9,113 nt of DNA from assembly GCA_003559985.1 (NCBI GenBank), contig PWJP01000209.1, positions 1 through 9,113 of the forward strand. The letters run 5' to 3'. Under the pieces are notes generated by a model. It had not been told where the DNA came from. It searched no databases and was given only the letters and a program-made list of their open reading frames with translations. A program made the translations under genes and the position numbers. How positions within the stretch are numbered: position 1 is the first letter of the stretch; every line of letters begins with the position of its first letter. Origin of the DNA: Saprospirales bacterium. GTDB taxonomy: Bacteria > Bacteroidota > Bacteroidia > Chitinophagales > Saprospiraceae. Below, piece by piece: positions 6,563-9,113 of this stretch.

Positions 6563-8533
6563 ATGCAGTTTTACAAAATAACTTTACAGCCTCTGGTTGT
6601 TGCGATTTTTGCAATTGCCTTCTTCTGTGTGGATTTAACCGCACAAGTAGATACCGATTCACTCTGGAATGTGTGGCAAAACACTGAAATGACCGATTCA
6701 ATTCGATTGAATGCACTTCACGATATGGCAAGGGATGGTTTGTTGAGTGTAGATCCGGACAGCGCAGCACAGCTTGCAGAGATGAAGTTCCATTTTGCAG
6801 AAGAAAAGGATATGGGCTTGCAAAAGGCAAGAGCCCTACTTTTGATTGGTATTGCCAATTTTAATAAAGGCGACTATACGGAAGCTCTGGTGAAGTATTA
6901 CGAGGCCCTGGAGATCATTGAAGAACTGGGAAATGAATCTGAAATGACCCGGGCGCTCAACAATATTGGGAATGTGTATGTAGTCCAGGCACAGTACGAC
7001 CAGGCAATTGATTACTTTACCAGAACCCTGCGTATTCAGGAGAGATTGGGTGATCAAATCGGAATGGCTGGCACCCTCAACAACATCGGAGTTATTTACT
7101 TCGATCAGGGCGACGATCCACAGGCCATGGAGTTTTTCTCAAGATGTTTGGACATACTGGAAGACCTGGAGCACAAAAGGGGCATGGCCAGCATGTTGAC
7201 CAACCTGGCATTGGTTTATGAAAACATGGGAAAACTGGATGAAGCCCTGGACAAGCAATTTGAAAGCCTCAGATTGGAGGAGGAGGTCGGTGACAAGCAC
7301 GCAATGGCCCTGACACTTAACAACATTGGTTTGATTTACAAATTAAAGGGTGATTACGAAAACGCCCTTGTGCATATTGATAGGGGCAGGGGTTATGCAG
7401 AGGAAATCGGTGACCAAAAGGAAATTTCCACCTCGCTTACCAATCTTTCCAGGGTTTATTCTGAGACACAACAGCACGGTCTTGCGATTGAAAGTGGACG
7501 CGAGGGATTGAGGTTGGCCGAAGGCACGGGTGTGATACGAGACATAAGAAATGCCGCAGAATCGCTTTACTATGTTTACCGGGAGGCAGGCAGAAGTACC
7601 GAAGCCCTCGAAATGTACGAATTGTACATTGCCATGCGTGACAGTATTCTCAACAGAGAGAATCAAAGGGAGGTCATGCGGCAGCACTTTACCTATGAAA
7701 TGGAAAAAAGAGAAGCCCTGGCCGAAGCTGAGCAGGAAAAAATCAGAGCCGTTAACCGCGAACAGATCAGACGGAAAAATCTTCAGTTGAATGCCTTTAT
7801 CGGTGGACTCGTATTGATGTCGCTTTTGGCCGGTGTTTTTCTCGTTCAGAGGAGGCGAATCGGCAAGGAAAAGGAACGCAGCGATGGCTTATTGCTCAAT
7901 ATCTTACCCAAAGAAACAGCGGATGAATTAAAGGCTCATGGCCATGCTGAAAGCCGGTACTTCGATGAGGTCTCTGTGCTATTTACTGATTTTGTCGGTT
8001 TTACGAAGTTTTCTGAAAAAATGGAGCCCGGGGAGGTGGTGGAAGTAATCCACGAATGCTTCAGTATTTTTGACGATATTGTGGCAAGACACGGGGTTGA
8101 AAAAATCAAGACCATTGGTGATGCATACATGGCAGCCGGCGGTCTTCCCTCGCCCAATGAAACCCATGCAGTGGATGTCGTTCGCGCTGCTATCGAAATG
8201 CAAGAAGCCATGATACAGTATTTTGAAGGCCGAAAGGATAAAGGGCTTCCCGCCATGGGAGTTAGAGTTGGTATTAATACCGGTCCTGTGGTGGCAGGTA
8301 TAGTTGGAAAAAATAAATTCCAGTACGATATCTGGGGCGATACGGTCAATACCGCTGCCAGGATGGAATCCTCCGGCAAAGCCGATATGGTTAATGTGTC
8401 CGAAAGCACCTATCAAAAAATCAATGGCGAATTTGATTGCGTTTATCGCGGTAAAATTCACGCCAAAAATAAGGGTGAGATCGGAATGTATTTTGTCTCT
8501 TCTGTAAAGAAACGAACACCGGAACTCGCTTGA
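6563..8533 (+). CDS. Receptor-type adenylate cyclase: TPR sensor, TM helix, class III cyclase
   Basis: This complete 656-residue protein starts at ATG 6563, 33 bases after the previous stop, and the start is supported by an immediate signal peptide (1-27, hydrophobic core LVVAIFAIAFF, likely cut LTA|Q). Seven TPRs of exactly 40 residues follow (89-368), with a degenerate TPR-like helical pair before them. Then come a charged coiled coil (about 366-406), a single transmembrane helix (411-428, followed by QRRR) and a linker with LLLNILPKETADELK, the signalling helix typical of class III cyclases. The cyclase domain (about 467-650) has metal-binding Asp476 (LFTDFVGFT) and Asp520 (GDAYM), ATP-specifying Lys516 and Asp589 (YDIWGD), and transition-state Asn596 and Arg600 (VNTAARM). 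It should convert ATP to cAMP in the cytoplasm under control of a periplasmic TPR sensor. ATP rather than GTP specificity rests on the Lys/Asp pair; guanylate cyclases have Glu/Cys. Ligand unknown. Confidence 0.93.
   Translation: MQFYKITLQPLVVAIFAIAFFCVDLTAQVDTDSLWNVWQNTEMTDSIRLNALHDMARDGLLSVDPDSAAQLAEMKFHFAEEKDMGLQKARALLLIGIANFNKGDYTEALVKYYEALEIIEELGNESEMTRALNNIGNVYVVQAQYDQAIDYFTRTLRIQERLGDQIGMAGTLNNIGVIYFDQGDDPQAMEFFSRCLDILEDLEHKRGMASMLTNLALVYENMGKLDEALDKQFESLRLEEEVGDKHAMALTLNNIGLIYKLKGDYENALVHIDRGRGYAEEIGDQKEISTSLTNLSRVYSETQQHGLAIESGREGLRLAEGTGVIRDIRNAAESLYYVYREAGRSTEALEMYELYIAMRDSILNRENQREVMRQHFTYEMEKREALAEAEQEKIRAVNREQIRRKNLQLNAFIGGLVLMSLLAGVFLVQRRRIGKEKERSDGLLLNILPKETADELKAHGHAESRYFDEVSVLFTDFVGFTKFSEKMEPGEVVEVIHECFSIFDDIVARHGVEKIKTIGDAYMAAGGLPSPNETHAVDVVRAAIEMQEAMIQYFEGRKDKGLPAMGVRVGINTGPVVAGIVGKNKFQYDIWGDTVNTAARMESSGKADMVNVSESTYQKINGEFDCVYRGKIHAKNKGEIGMYFVSSVKKRTPELA
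6827..7666 (+). repeat. Seven TPR motifs in exact 120-bp register
   Basis: Repeats begin at 6827, 6947, 7067, 7187, 7307, 7427 and 7547, each exactly 40 residues. The consensus is (A/T)xxLNNIGxVYxxxGxYxxAlxxfxxsLxixexlGdxxxm; LNNIG occurs in repeats 2, 3 and 5 and LTNL in repeats 4 and 6. Repeats of 40 rather than 34 residues with an ExxGD end are typical of the extended TPRs in Bacteroidota sensor proteins and LGN/kinesin-light-chain-type TPRs. Repeats 6 and 7 are the most divergent. By topology they would lie in the periplasm and bind a protein or peptide partner. Confidence 0.9.
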
Positions 8534-8554
8534 TTTTAAAAATTTATATAGATA

Positions 8555-9113
8555 ATGCCTAATACCAAACTTACTCTCACACTTTTGTTCTCATTGTTTC
8601 TGACCATTTTTTTTGGAGTGCAGGGACATTCACAGATTGAGCAATTCACTCCAATTATAACTTCCGACTCGCTTGAAAAGAATTTTGAGAGAGATAAAAC
8701 CGAGGCCAGGGAACTGGCTGAAAGACTCAATTTGCCGGTAAGGTTGGAAATGGAAGACGGCACCATTAGTGAATTGATGCGATTTGAAAACAGAAGACCT
8801 GTGTACTATATCACCCACAATGCCGGTGGAGCAGATATGATCAACACCAGTGAGTTGTATTCAGGTGGTTCTGCAGGACTGAACCTGAGCGGAGAGGGTC
8901 AGCTACTAGGTATATGGGACGGTGGCGCAGTAAGAACCTCCCACATTGAATTCGAAGGCAGAGCAGAGCAAAAAGACGGAGCGACTCAGTTATCTGGTCA
9001 CGCCACCCATGTCGCGGGTACTATGGTAGCTTCCGGAATTGACTCCTCAGCCAGGGGTATGTCCTGGGCGGCTGACCTGCACACTTACGATTGGAATAAC
9101 GACAATTCCGAAA
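8555..9113 (+). CDS. Secreted S8 (subtilisin/kexin-type) serine peptidase, N-terminal part (runs off window)
   Basis: ATG at 8555 lies 21 bases after the cyclase stop and opens a frame that stays open to the window end (186 codons). Residues 1-27 are a signal peptide (hydrophobic core LTLLFSLFLTIFFGV, likely cut near GHSQ). Residues about 28-110 are a charged N-terminal region, perhaps a prosegment, containing a VYYITHNAGGAD motif as seen before the catalytic domain in Bacteroidota subtilases. The protease fold starts with LLGIWDGGAVRTSHIEF, giving catalytic Asp122, and then GHATHVAGTM with catalytic His149. The usual Gly after the His (HGTH) is Ala here. The oxyanion Asn and catalytic Ser lie outside the window, so activity cannot be confirmed. 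These enzymes are exported, and in Bacteroidota they often end in a T9SS sorting domain. Start choice is supported by the signal peptide. The upstream gap is very AT-rich with no Shine-Dalgarno, usual for this phylum. Confidence 0.9.
   Translation, partial: MPNTKLTLTLLFSLFLTIFFGVQGHSQIEQFTPIITSDSLEKNFERDKTEARELAERLNLPVRLEMEDGTISELMRFENRRPVYYITHNAGGADMINTSELYSGGSAGLNLSGEGQLLGIWDGGAVRTSHIEFEGRAEQKDGATQLSGHATHVAGTMVASGIDSSARGMSWAADLHTYDWNNDNSE

Noticed and set aside
7936..8461. Two long overlapping minus-strand open frames (157 and 160 codons) opposite the cyclase domain
   Set aside because: They lie antisense to a domain with intact conserved catalytic motifs, show no recognisable domain, and overlap each other in different frames. 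They are best explained as by-products of + strand codon usage.
8534..8554. AT-rich gap before the subtilase as a promoter
   Set aside because: The 21 bases are almost all A/T, but a TTTG/TAnnTTTG pair at proper spacing is not present. The AT-richness is equally explained by the A/T-rich translation leaders usual in Bacteroidota.

Overview
The window looks like a chromosomal piece of a marine or otherwise environmental Bacteroidota bacterium, most likely a Saprospiria/Lewinella-type lineage. This is inferred from gene content: a giant multi-repeat surface protein with a type IX secretion (T9SS) C-terminal sorting domain, a dockerin-like 'LDLVxMQ...ADVNGSG...LDLV' module of the style common in Saprospiria, a TPR-sensor class III nucleotide cyclase, a secreted subtilase, moderate GC, and start codons without clear Shine-Dalgarno sequences. 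All three genes are on the + strand and tightly packed.

Positions 2-6529 hold the 3' part of a giant gene whose 5' end lies outside the window (at least 2175 residues visible). In order the protein shows the end of a right-handed parallel beta-helix (residues 1-210), a long chain of about 19 HYR/Ig-like modules of 79-86 residues (221-1763), a short carboxypeptidase-regulatory-like beta-sandwich (1765-1818), a dockerin-like segment (1819-1880), a cohesin-like domain (about 1950-2045) and a T9SS type A sorting domain (2094-2175). The repeat chain has internal history: several sequence subtypes, one apparent two-module (ABAB) duplication, and one block of four modules locked in an exact 237-bp register with four conserved cysteines each.

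Positions 6563-8533 hold a complete 656-residue receptor-type adenylate cyclase: signal peptide, seven 40-residue TPRs in perfect register predicted to be periplasmic, coiled coil, one transmembrane helix, and a cytoplasmic class III cyclase domain with every catalytic and ATP-specifying residue present.

Positions 8555-9113 hold the 5' part of a secreted S8 (subtilisin/kexin-type) serine protease. It has a signal peptide, a short N-terminal region and the Asp and His catalytic motifs; the Ser part lies beyond the window edge.

The gaps are 33 and 21 bases with no recognisable terminator, so the genes could be co-transcribed. A plausible but unproven reading is a cell-envelope locus: a large secreted adhesin or cell-surface protein, a transmembrane sensor making cAMP, and an exported protease. 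No RNA genes, mobile elements, CRISPR arrays or minus-strand genes could be supported.
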